From assembly GCF_024360925.2 (NCBI RefSeq), contig NZ_CP113517.1:4134001-4198000 (forward strand): 64,000 nucleotides of DNA, written 5' to 3'. This stretch comes from Methylomonas rapida (GTDB lineage Bacteria > Pseudomonadota > Gammaproteobacteria > Methylococcales > Methylomonadaceae). Of the stretch, positions 26,593 through 35,368 are shown piece after piece. The translations under genes were made by a program, and so were the position numbers. The number at the start of each line of letters is the position of its first letter. Positions within the stretch are counted from its first letter, which is position 1. The notes under the pieces are model-generated. The model ran no database searches. It worked only from the letters and a program-made list of their open reading frames with translations, and was not told where the DNA came from.

Positions 26593-28117
26593 GGTCGTTC
26601 CGATGCTGACCGCGATGCCGGGGATAATGCTGGCCGATTTCACTGGCCTCCTGATCGATGAACTTCAACCACGGCGTGGTGTAAAAACCGGTGCCGATCA
26701 GCAATCCGCAAATGATCAAGGTAATGAGGCGCTCTTTCAGCACGGGATGATGTCGGCTGCTGTATGGCTGGATGAAGCGTTTCGGATGGGCGATGAACAC
26801 GCGTTGAAAAGCCCACAGCAAAAAACCGGCTGCCAGCACATTACCCAACAAAATGGCAATGGCGACGAACCAACCGTGTTCCTCTATGGCGCCTTCTATC
26901 AGCAAATGCGCCGCATCGAAGCCCGGCGTGCCCGGCATCACCATCGTGCTGAGCGCCGAAATCAAAAACAGCAACGCAATCGACGAATTGGCTTCGAACA
27001 AGCCGCCGAGACGCGGAAAAAACGAGGTGCGGGTGCGCTCATAAATCAGCCCGATGCTGAAGAACATGCCTGCCGTCGCCAAACCATAAGCCAGCGACAG
27101 CAATATGCTGCCTTCCAGCGCGAAGTCATTGAAGGAAAACACGCCTATCACCAGCATGCCGGTATGACTGATCACCGCGAACGCCAGCAAGCGCCGCATG
27201 TTGATCTGCATCAAAGCCAGCAAGGCCCCGTAAAAAATACCGATCAATCCCAGGCTGACGACAAACGGCGCCCATTGTTCGGCGGCGCCAGGCACCAATG
27301 GCAGGATGAAACGAATCAGCGCGTAAATCCCCAATTTCAGACCGATCAAAAAGGTCGCGGCACTCGCCACGGTGCCGTGCTCGGCCAGGAGCGGCAACCA
27401 GGCATGGAACGGAAACAGGGGCATCCGTACCGCAAATCCGAAAAACAGCAAAATGAAGATCAGGGCTTCGTTCGGTATCGCCAGTTTATGCTGTTTCAGC
27501 GTCAACCAATCGAACGTCAGCGGCGCGCCGTTTTCGCTCAAACCGTATCCCAGCAGCAAAAAACCGACCAAGCTCATGATCAAGGCCGACCCCCAATATT
27601 GCAGCACGACATTGATGACCTGGCTCCGCTGCCGGCCAGTACCGGCCGACAAGGTCAACAGGACCACCGGTACCAGTTCCAGCAAACACCAAAACCAGAA
27701 CTGCATCGCGTTCAAGGCCGCGAAGGCACCGATCAAAATCCCCTGATAGGCCAACAAACACGCCACGAACAAGCGGTCGTTGCGATGCCGGGTAATCAGT
27801 GTATAAATCAAGGCCAGCAGCCCCAACACGGCGGTCAACGGAATGAACAGAACATTAGTGCCATCGACGCCAACCCGATAACCCATGCCGAACAAATAAA
27901 AATGTTCCGCCAGATGGATGCCAGGGGTTTCCGCATCAAAGATTCGCAGCAAATACAGGCTCAACACCACATTGACCGTGGCACCCCAGACAGCGGTCCG
28001 CAACATATACTCGGCACGCACCCACAACACCGCCGCCATCGTCAGCAGCGGCACTACCGTCAGCGCCGTCAGCAACGGGAACAAACTCACCGCCGACCAG
28101 GACACGAGATTGGTCAT
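26585..28117 (-). CDS. NuoM-like proton-channel subunit with an Arg in place of the key Lys
   Basis: This 510-aa PF00361 membrane protein is related to complex I NuoM. The Glu in WCLLELVPVVLL (residue 147) is kept. The usual Lys of the VKMPxFPFHxWLP helix is Arg231 here (FAVRMPLFPFHAWLP), unlike the other three pump subunits. AEHGTVASAATFLIGLKLGIYA replaces the usual EAP segment. It starts inside the NuoL-like gene stop (ATGA, 28117-28114), so translation is coupled. It is either a non-pumping structural subunit or one with altered proton affinity. Confidence 0.85.
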   Translation of the reverse strand: MTNLVSWSAVSLFPLLTALTVVPLLTMAAVLWVRAEYMLRTAVWGATVNVVLSLYLLRIFDAETPGIHLAEHFYLFGMGYRVGVDGTNVLFIPLTAVLGLLALIYTLITRHRNDRLFVACLLAYQGILIGAFAALNAMQFWFWCLLELVPVVLLTLSAGTGRQRSQVINVVLQYWGSALIMSLVGFLLLGYGLSENGAPLTFDWLTLKQHKLAIPNEALIFILLFFGFAVRMPLFPFHAWLPLLAEHGTVASAATFLIGLKLGIYALIRFILPLVPGAAEQWAPFVVSLGLIGIFYGALLALMQINMRRLLAFAVISHTGMLVIGVFSFNDFALEGSILLSLAYGLATAGMFFSIGLIYERTRTSFFPRLGGLFEANSSIALLFLISALSTMVMPGTPGFDAAHLLIEGAIEEHGWFVAIAILLGNVLAAGFLLWAFQRVFIAHPKRFIQPYSSRHHPVLKERLITLIICGLLIGTGFYTTPWLKFIDQEASEIGQHYPRHRGQHRNDHE

Positions 28118-29688
28118 GATGCATACCCCAGCGCCACCATCAGCGTGATCAGCACGAACAAGGCCAGATAGCGCGGACTCAGCAACATGCGCTCAAATCG
28201 ATTGGCCGCCCGCCCGAGCCGGCGCCCCAAATGTATCGAATGTTTGCCAATACCCCGTAAAATGAAATGGTATTCAAACCAGCTCATCAGCGCGGCACTC
28301 CATTGCGCCAGCTTGCCGGCCAGGCCACTGCCCTGGGCAAAACTGTCTTCCTCGCTTTCCAAATTCGCGCCCATGCGTCTTTCTTCCCATTGCGCCAGCG
28401 AGGAAATCGCCTTGATCGCCGGTGCCGGCACGCCCAGCAGCGGATCGATGAATTTTTCGTCTATCGTGCGCATGTCGCTGGCCAGGCGCTGGATCGGTTT
28501 CAACAATAGCCAGTCCACGGCCGGCTCCAACCAGCCACGCTGCAACGACACTAAAAATGCCCAGCGGCATCGCGCCAGGGCCGGCACGACCGGTTTAACC
28601 GGCTCGCCATGGGTCACGTGCAAAATCGACGGTGCCGTCAGCAGCAAATAACAGCGCACTACGGCATGGGCGCACAGATGCCAGGCCGCCAAGGTCCAAA
28701 ATCCCAGGCCGCATTCGACGAACATCAAGCCCAACTGCGCGGAAATCGCAAAGACATGCGAGCTTTTGATGTCGGTCTGGCTCAACCCGACCCAATGGCT
28801 GTAGACCGTCGTCAATGCGCCGATCACGACCAAAACCGTCATCGCCAGCGGCGCCTGTTCGAACAAGGTCTGTAATTGAATCAGCAAAAACACCCCGGCA
28901 TGTATCATCACGCCGCCGTAAAACACCGCGCTGGACGGCGTCGGCCCTTCCATTGCCCGCGCCAGCCAAGGCGTGAATGGAATTTGCGCCGATTTGGCAA
29001 ACGCAGCCACGGCAAAACTCAGCGCAAGCAGCGTGGCGTCGCCGCGCGCCAAATCGCCGGCCGTCGCATTGATGAGTTGCCAATCCGAGCTTTCCAGCCA
29101 AACCAAGCTCAAGCCCATGCCCAGCAAGAAACCGCCATCGCCGACGCGATTGGTGACAAATGCGCGGGTGGCGTTATGCGCCGCGACGGGCCTGTCATAG
29201 GCATAGGCGATCAGGCAATAGGAACAAAGCCCCGCCACTTCCCAACCGACGAAAGTAAACAACGCGTTGCCGGACAGCACCAACAGCAACATCGCCGCGG
29301 CAAACAGATTCAAGCAGAAAAAGAAGCGGTGAAACCCGGCTTCACGATGCAAGTAATTGACGGAAAAACTCATCACGATGAATAGCAGCAGCGTAAACAG
29401 CGTCGCCAACAACAAATTGAACCCCGCCGCCTTCAGGCTGAATGAAATATGCAAGCCGCCCATACCGAGCCAATCGCCATAATTGAACACCTCGCCGCTC
29501 TGGCCAAACTGAGTGCCGATTGATAGCGTCACCGCCGCAAGCGCCGTCAGCGCCATCGAGGTCAGCGTAATGCGCGCCGTGGTTTTCTCGCCGTCGACGC
29601 CGTTCGTCACGCCGGCGAAATGGAGCACACCAACCGAGACCGCGGCCAAGAAGGGCAATAAAGGCAACAACACGATCCAGGCATTCAT
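28114..29688 (-). CDS. dabB: NuoL-like subunit, probable DabB partner of DabA
   Basis: This 524-aa membrane protein resembles NuoL/MrpA antiporter subunits. It has TFVGWEVAGLCSYCLIAY (Glu150), VTNRVGDGGFLLGM, AAFAKSAQIPFTPWLARAMEGPTPSSA (Lys232) and FYGGVMIHAGVFLL. The last differs from true NuoL and is like the DabB type. A long amphipathic C-terminal region ends in one more membrane helix. Its ATG overlaps the dabA stop as ATGA. DabB is known to form a complex with DabA and to supply proton motive force for CO2 capture. Confidence 0.85.
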   Translation of the reverse strand: MNAWIVLLPLLPFLAAVSVGVLHFAGVTNGVDGEKTTARITLTSMALTALAAVTLSIGTQFGQSGEVFNYGDWLGMGGLHISFSLKAAGFNLLLATLFTLLLFIVMSFSVNYLHREAGFHRFFFCLNLFAAAMLLLVLSGNALFTFVGWEVAGLCSYCLIAYAYDRPVAAHNATRAFVTNRVGDGGFLLGMGLSLVWLESSDWQLINATAGDLARGDATLLALSFAVAAFAKSAQIPFTPWLARAMEGPTPSSAVFYGGVMIHAGVFLLIQLQTLFEQAPLAMTVLVVIGALTTVYSHWVGLSQTDIKSSHVFAISAQLGLMFVECGLGFWTLAAWHLCAHAVVRCYLLLTAPSILHVTHGEPVKPVVPALARCRWAFLVSLQRGWLEPAVDWLLLKPIQRLASDMRTIDEKFIDPLLGVPAPAIKAISSLAQWEERRMGANLESEEDSFAQGSGLAGKLAQWSAALMSWFEYHFILRGIGKHSIHLGRRLGRAANRFERMLLSPRYLALFVLITLMVALGYAS

Positions 29689-32600
29689 CCGTTCACACCT
29701 CCCGCCACGTTGACCTGCTGGATCAGCATCGGCGCTACCGGTCCCGTTTCATCGCGGTAACAATCCTTGGAATTCTCTCGCTCCGGCACGGCTTCTGCCG
29801 GCGCATGCCAGGGTACAAAACCGATACCTCGCTCGAACAGGAAAATATCGCCGCTCTCGGGGTCCTGTGCAGAAAGATGCACCCAGCCGCCGCCTATAAG
29901 TTCCCGCAGCCCCTCTTGCTTGGCATAAATATTCTCCAAAACCTTGGTTTTGGCTTCGACGACGATTTGCAGCCGCATCGGTTCGTGAATCTCCACCATT
30001 TGCAAGGGCAAGCCGGTGCGCAAATCGCTGCCAGCGCCTTCCATCACGCCGAACAGGCCGGTGACGTTATGCGGAATCTTGGTGCCGCAACCCAAGCGTT
30101 CGTTGTTGACGCTGGAAAAGTAATATTCCAGATTGATGCCGGCGCCAACCGGGCCAGCGGTCAATAAAATGTTTTCCAAAATCGTGCCGTCGGCGTCCTG
30201 AGTTGGATCATAGGAAATCAAAAACAAGCGGCGATCGAAAAACGCGCCTTGCGTCGCCGCGCGCCGACCGATGTACGCTGCCGCATTGGTGGCATGCCCG
30301 AATTCCGGCCGTACTTGACTCAAGTCCATTGCCCGATTTTCGACAGCGCGAATCGCGGCCTTACCCGATCTTGGTTTGGAACCGGCGAAACGGCGGCACC
30401 GCTCCTGGGCTGCCAGGCCGTCGGCCTCAAGTACACAAGCTTGGACGCGGACAAAGTCGTCCCGCCGAGCAGAAGGAATTTGCTCCGTATCGAACCAGGT
30501 CACGATGTCACTGCAGGTATCGTGCTGAGCGCCGACGAACCAAGTGTCGTCTGGAATCGAAATGCCGCGTTCGGCCAGCAACCGCCGTACTTCCGGGCGG
30601 TTGGCCATGGCCGCGAAAACCCTGGCATTGGGCCCGCCCTGACGGCCGCCGCAGGCGCCACAATCATGGGCGGCTTCGTGCGGATTGTTCTGGCTGGTAG
30701 AGCCATGCCCCATCAGCGCGACGATGGGGGCAAAACCATAGGTCAAACCAGTGGTTCGCAGGAATTGCGCAACCCTATCGGCTTGTTCCTGGTCGGTAAA
30801 TCCAAGTTTTGGCGCTTGCACCATTGCAGATGTCGCATCGTCCGCGACAAAATGCAATTGCGTCGCCACCTTCGGAACCAATAATCGCTGCCAACCCAAT
30901 TCCAGATGCCGCTGACCGGTCGGCCACAGCGTTTTTCCGAGCAAACGCAGCAAATTGACCGGCGCGAAGACATACAGCAACGGGTAGGCCAACACCAAAC
31001 TGGCGCGCAGATTTTGATACAACTGATAGGCCAAGCCGTGAGTCATATGCAAGCCCTTGGCGTGTGCAACCAGCTGCTGTGCTTGCCCTGGTCGGATCAC
31101 TTCGTCGATCCGATGCGCGGGCTTGACCACCACCGGACACAGCGGTGTCACGTCATGCGCATCCAAAGGCTTATAGTTCATCGCCACCCCAAAGAAACCC
31201 GCGGCTCCCAAGGTTTCGATGGCGGGATTCAATTCTTCCAGATGGCGGCGAAAACTTTCTTCGCGCTCGTCCATGCAAAAAAAGATTTGGGCCCGCGGCC
31301 GGGTATCGCGCCGAGCCCAGCGCCCGCGCCGGCGATTGGCATGCAAGGTTCGTAATAATACCTGCCGATAATGACGCTCATAAGCTTCCAGCCAGACTTC
31401 GCCGCGCTGTCTTTCGTTGAATCCATCGATAAGTCGCAATAGATCGAGCAATTGCGCTTTGCTCAATTGTGCCAGCTCGGCTGTGCTGAGTTGCAGCCAG
31501 TCACATACTTTTAATAAGCGCCAGCCCTGATCATAAACGCTGAGTTTGTCGGGTTGAATGGCCAAGGGCGATTGGCGCCAGGTCCAAATGCGCTCGGCCA
31601 GCATGGACCAATCTTGGCTCTCCCGGCAGTTACTGCCCAACAAGGTTTGCGCTGCTTGCGCCAAATATTCCGGCAACTCACCGTTGAATAACGCCTGCCT
31701 GACCACGAATTCAGCACCGTGTTTGCCGAAATATGCCTGCAGCTTGTCCAAGCGCGGTTCACAATGCCAATGCTTACGGCAAAGGTCGTAGAGATAGGCG
31801 CGATCGAGAACGAGGCGTATCGCCAGATAATCCGCCAACTCGGGTTTCGCGGCATTATGCGTTCGATAGTCCGGATGGGTTTGTCGCCAATTGATCAAAC
31901 CGGACCATCCCGGCAGTTCCAGCGCTAACCGCTGCAAATAACCGGACCAACGATCCTGCGGTATGGCCATGGCCTGCAATTGCTGGAGAATCGCATCGAC
32001 GGCATTGTCAGGCAATGCCGATACCAGCTCTTCCCAACATGCCAATTCTTGAAAAATCGGCTGCGCATCCTGCGAGGCCTGTTGCCGCCAAACGTGGTAC
32101 AAGCCTGAATCCTGCTGCGCCAATCGCCAGGCCGCGAGGCCTTCGTCCAGCAAGGAGGCGCAAATCCGGATGAGCTGCGGCCGCACGTTGTCCAGAATAT
32201 CGATGCCGCACAAAGCCTGCAGCAAGCCGCGCAAGGTCAACTTATCGCCGACCTGGACAAATAATGCCTCGATGTCAGCGTTTATCCGTTGACGCATGAG
32301 CCGCGCGTCATCGCCGACCGAGCCCTCGTTTTTGCTCGACAACCAGCGCTCGGCCTGCTCGCCGCTCAAATCCAACAATTGTTCCGGATGCAAATCGGGC
32401 GTCTCGAGTTCAAGCTTTTGCAGCAATATGTCCCATAAGGCTCCCCATGTCTCGCCATTGGCCGTGCGTTGCTGCAGAACACCCAACTCGTCCACTTGCC
32501 AATGCCACTGCGCCGGACTGATAACGGATAAATTGCCTAACAACCCCAACCGGTAGAGTTGTAACGCCGTGACGCATTTGTCGCCCACTCGACAAACCGG

Positions 32601-32903
32601 CGGCCTGGCCGACAATTGAAATTGCCGCTCCAGTACGCTGTCGATGTCGTCGTCATCGATGCGACCCTGGCGATAAAGGTCGCGGAATCGCGCGGCCGGC
32701 CAGTAACAGTCTATGCCGGTCAATGCGGAAAATTCGGCCAGGGCCTGTTCGAACGGCAAATGCTCAAAACCATGCAAGGTATTGTGATGCACGAAATCGT
32801 GAATGGGCGCCTGGCCCGGCAGCACATGATCCAGGTGCCGTATCGCCTCGACGATACCGTGCCGCAACGCGTCGTAAGTCGCTGAAACCGATTGCATACT
32901 CAA
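29685..32903 (-). CDS. dabA: DabA (UPF0753/DUF2309), energised CO2-hydrating subunit
   Basis: This 1072-aa peripheral protein has a beta-carbonic-anhydrase-like zinc site. Cys543 and Asp545 are in FCMDERE, His733 in GHGSTSQNNPHEAAHDC, and Cys748 lies 15 residues later, the same spacing as the zinc-binding His and Cys of the Halothiobacillus protein. The N-terminus has the family signature FVHHNTLHGFEHLPFEQAL. Together with a NuoL-type subunit it hydrates CO2 one-way, powered by the cation gradient. It is longer than DabA proteins of about 830 aa. The NuoM-like gene lies 49 bp upstream and the NuoL-like gene overlaps its stop. Confidence 0.95.
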   Translation of the reverse strand: MSMQSVSATYDALRHGIVEAIRHLDHVLPGQAPIHDFVHHNTLHGFEHLPFEQALAEFSALTGIDCYWPAARFRDLYRQGRIDDDDIDSVLERQFQLSARPPVCRVGDKCVTALQLYRLGLLGNLSVISPAQWHWQVDELGVLQQRTANGETWGALWDILLQKLELETPDLHPEQLLDLSGEQAERWLSSKNEGSVGDDARLMRQRINADIEALFVQVGDKLTLRGLLQALCGIDILDNVRPQLIRICASLLDEGLAAWRLAQQDSGLYHVWRQQASQDAQPIFQELACWEELVSALPDNAVDAILQQLQAMAIPQDRWSGYLQRLALELPGWSGLINWRQTHPDYRTHNAAKPELADYLAIRLVLDRAYLYDLCRKHWHCEPRLDKLQAYFGKHGAEFVVRQALFNGELPEYLAQAAQTLLGSNCRESQDWSMLAERIWTWRQSPLAIQPDKLSVYDQGWRLLKVCDWLQLSTAELAQLSKAQLLDLLRLIDGFNERQRGEVWLEAYERHYRQVLLRTLHANRRRGRWARRDTRPRAQIFFCMDEREESFRRHLEELNPAIETLGAAGFFGVAMNYKPLDAHDVTPLCPVVVKPAHRIDEVIRPGQAQQLVAHAKGLHMTHGLAYQLYQNLRASLVLAYPLLYVFAPVNLLRLLGKTLWPTGQRHLELGWQRLLVPKVATQLHFVADDATSAMVQAPKLGFTDQEQADRVAQFLRTTGLTYGFAPIVALMGHGSTSQNNPHEAAHDCGACGGRQGGPNARVFAAMANRPEVRRLLAERGISIPDDTWFVGAQHDTCSDIVTWFDTEQIPSARRDDFVRVQACVLEADGLAAQERCRRFAGSKPRSGKAAIRAVENRAMDLSQVRPEFGHATNAAAYIGRRAATQGAFFDRRLFLISYDPTQDADGTILENILLTAGPVGAGINLEYYFSSVNNERLGCGTKIPHNVTGLFGVMEGAGSDLRTGLPLQMVEIHEPMRLQIVVEAKTKVLENIYAKQEGLRELIGGGWVHLSAQDPESGDIFLFERGIGFVPWHAPAEAVPERENSKDCYRDETGPVAPMLIQQVNVAGGVNG

Positions 32904-32952
32904 ACCGTCACATCCCGCACGCAGCCAAAAACAACCATGGAGATCACTGGCT

Positions 32953-34425
32953 TCATGGCAGCCTCTCCCCGATCACGCGCAGCATGCGTCCCACGGTGGA
33001 CGTCGACAATTCGATCAACGGCGCCGGGATTAAACCGAAAAAAACGATAGCCGTCACCAATACGCCGGAAGCCATCAGCTCGACGGGTTTCAAATCGGCA
33101 ATGTGCCGCATCTGCGGCTTCACCGGCCCGGTAAACAACAAGCCTATGGTGCGCATCGCGTAGGCGGCGCTGATCAGGATGCTGAGGCTGAAAAACACCA
33201 TCAAACCGCCCCATTGCTGAAAGCCGCCGATCAGGGTATGCAATTCGGCGATGAACCCCACCGAACCGGGCAAGCCCATGGCCGCCAGCAAGGTCAAGGT
33301 GGTAAACGCGGCAAAACGCGGCATCACTTGCACCAGCGAACTGTAATCCTGAATGTTGCGAGTATGGGTGCGTTCGTAAAGCAGACCGACCAGCAAAAAC
33401 AAGGCGCCGGCGATCAAACCATGCGCGCTCATTTGCAAAATCGCGCCAGTAAATCCTGTCTGGTTCAGCGAGGCGATGCCCAACAGCACCACGCCCATGT
33501 GACTCAGGGAGGAATAAGCCACCATGGCCTTCAAATCGCGTTGCCGCCAGGCCAAAAGGCCGCCGTAAATCATGCCGAACAGGGCCAGAAACACCAGAAC
33601 GGGTTGCAGCATTTGTGCGGCGACCGGCAACATCACCACCGTGCGCAATAAACCATAGGCGCCCATCTTCAACAAAATGCCGGACAGCAGGATACTGATG
33701 GGACTGGGCGCTTCCACATGCGCCAGCGGCAACCAGCCATGCAGCGGAAATATCGGCATCTTGACGCCGAAACCCAGCAAAAAGCCCAGCAACACCAGCA
33801 CCTGTTCCGTTTTGGGCATGTTTTGCGCCACCTGCCCCATCGACACCATCAAGGAGCCTTGGTGCTCCAAATCGTACTGGCTGACCGCCAACAGGCTCAG
33901 CAACATGAATACCGAGCCGCCCATCGTGTACAACACGAAATTCAGACTGGCGGCATGACGGCGCTTGCCCCCCCAGCGATCGATCAGAAAGAACAGCGGA
34001 ATCAGCGTCACTTCCCAGAAGATATAAAACAAGGCCCAATCCTGCGCCATGAACACGCCAAGCATGCCGAATTCCAGCAACAAGATGCAGATGTGATAGC
34101 CCTTGGCGCCGTCCGTGACGCTCAATGAAGCCAGCAAGGCAATCGAGGTCAATAAGGTCGCCAACACCAACATCGGCAACGACAAGCCATCGATGCCCAG
34201 CGCATAGGCGCTACCCAGCTTGGGGTTGAGCGGAAAGAATTCGCTGAACTGCATCGTGCTATTGCCGGCATCGAAGCCCGCCAACAGTCCACACGCTAGC
34301 AAAAACGCGCACAGCGCCGCCAGGTTGCTGATCGCGCGGATCAGCCCCATGCGTTTAGCGGACACCGGAACCAGAAGCAAAGCGCCTAGCGCCGGGGTCC
34401 ATAGCAGCGAACTCAAAATTGCCAT
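32953..34425 (-). CDS. NuoM-like proton-channel subunit (first gene of the DAB cluster)
   Basis: This 490-aa membrane protein is the most NuoM-like of the four. It has YIFWEVTLIPLFFLIDRWGG (Glu138), GFGVKMPIFPLHGWLPLAH (Lys222), VEAPSPISILLSGILLKMGAYG and AYSSLSHMG. Complete charge relay residues suggest real proton transport. It heads the minus-strand block in front of dabA. The full block encodes four antiporter-type subunits for one DabA, more than the simple DabAB pair. Confidence 0.9.
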   Translation of the reverse strand: MAILSSLLWTPALGALLLVPVSAKRMGLIRAISNLAALCAFLLACGLLAGFDAGNSTMQFSEFFPLNPKLGSAYALGIDGLSLPMLVLATLLTSIALLASLSVTDGAKGYHICILLLEFGMLGVFMAQDWALFYIFWEVTLIPLFFLIDRWGGKRRHAASLNFVLYTMGGSVFMLLSLLAVSQYDLEHQGSLMVSMGQVAQNMPKTEQVLVLLGFLLGFGVKMPIFPLHGWLPLAHVEAPSPISILLSGILLKMGAYGLLRTVVMLPVAAQMLQPVLVFLALFGMIYGGLLAWRQRDLKAMVAYSSLSHMGVVLLGIASLNQTGFTGAILQMSAHGLIAGALFLLVGLLYERTHTRNIQDYSSLVQVMPRFAAFTTLTLLAAMGLPGSVGFIAELHTLIGGFQQWGGLMVFFSLSILISAAYAMRTIGLLFTGPVKPQMRHIADLKPVELMASGVLVTAIVFFGLIPAPLIELSTSTVGRMLRVIGERLP

Positions 34426-34498
34426 TGCGTATGAAAACTCGTCAAATTAGCGTACATTCTAAAGGCATTTGGTTGAAATAGGCCAATCCGGACAAAAA

Positions 34499-34514
34499 TG
34501 GTTTATTTAAACCA
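34499..34514. promoter_or_regulatory. Palindrome in the divergent DAB / ODP promoter region
   Basis: TGGTTTA and TAAACCA flank a 2-bp centre. The site lies in the 190-bp gap between the divergently read first pump gene and the ODP gene, so a regulator bound here could affect both. The role is inferred from symmetry and position. Confidence 0.4.
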
Positions 34515-34615
34515 AACATCTTGCATTAGCATTTCCGCCACACTGGTGAGTTTGATTTCGCAAAGCCGCTGGCTTCGTGTACCCTAGCCCGCCACAAATT
34601 GGAGTAACGCAAAAA

Positions 34616-35368
34616 ATGCGTAATAACATCACTTTATTCAACAGCGATCAGCATCGCTATATCCTGTTAAACGAAAGCGAACCGGGAGAAGAAGACGGCA
34701 TTCCGTCCAATCAATACCTGATTCTGCACAATGGCAAGGGCACCCTGCTGGACCCAGGCGGCTTCGGCGTGATGCCTCAAGTCTTGAACGAGATGCTGCA
34801 ATATTTGAATCCCGAGGACATCGAGGCCATCGTCCTGTCGCACCAGGACCCCGACATCGTCGGCGGCCTGAACAGCTGGATGCAGCTGACGCCAGCGCGC
34901 ATCTACGCGTCGCGCATCTGGCTGCGTTTTTTGCCGCATTACGGCATTTCCGGCATGCAACGCTTCATCGGCGTAGCCGACCAGGGCGAACACATCACGC
35001 TGGATTCAGGCCTAAGCCTGCAATTCGTGCCCGCGCATTTTTTGCATTCGCCCGGACAAATCAATGCCTACGACCCCTTGTCGAAAATCTTGTTTAGCGG
35101 CGATGTCGGCGCGGCGATGGTACCCACCGACGAGTGCGAGGTGTTCGTCAGTGATTTTCAACGCCACTTGCCGTTTACCGAGGGCTTTCACAAACGCTAC
35201 ATGGCATCGAATCGCGCCTTGCGCTATTGGGTGCAACAGGTCAGAAAGCTGGATGTAGACATCATCGCCCCGCAACATGGACCTCTGTATCGCGGTCAAG
35301 CCAAGGAGGATTTCTTGAATTGGCTGTATGACCTTGCCTGCGGCAGTGATTTGCTGGATGTCGAATAA
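34616..35368 (+). CDS. ODP-type diiron metallo-beta-lactamase-fold protein
   Basis: This 250-aa protein is of the flavodiiron-like metallo-beta-lactamase fold without a flavodoxin domain. Metal ligand motifs are LSHQDPDIVGGL, AHFLHSPGQ, FSGDVGAAM and APQHGPLYRG, the pattern of oxygen-binding diiron proteins (ODP). Members of this family bind O2 and can feed signalling modules. ATG 34616 with GGAG 12 nt upstream is chosen over an in-frame codon at 34577. The GGDEF-EAL gene begins on the next base after its stop, so the two are surely co-expressed. Confidence 0.85.
   Translation: MRNNITLFNSDQHRYILLNESEPGEEDGIPSNQYLILHNGKGTLLDPGGFGVMPQVLNEMLQYLNPEDIEAIVLSHQDPDIVGGLNSWMQLTPARIYASRIWLRFLPHYGISGMQRFIGVADQGEHITLDSGLSLQFVPAHFLHSPGQINAYDPLSKILFSGDVGAAMVPTDECEVFVSDFQRHLPFTEGFHKRYMASNRALRYWVQQVRKLDVDIIAPQHGPLYRGQAKEDFLNWLYDLACGSDLLDVE

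Noticed and set aside
26432..28171. 579-codon plus-strand frame opposite the NuoM-like genes
   Set aside because: It is very rich in Gln, His and Arg, and lies wholly antisense to two recognisable membrane proteins; a shadow of their codon bias.
32900..34039. 379-codon minus-strand frame overlapping the first NuoM-like gene
   Set aside because: Same strand but another frame inside a gene with a clear NuoM family match; Arg/Gly-rich and without membrane segments.
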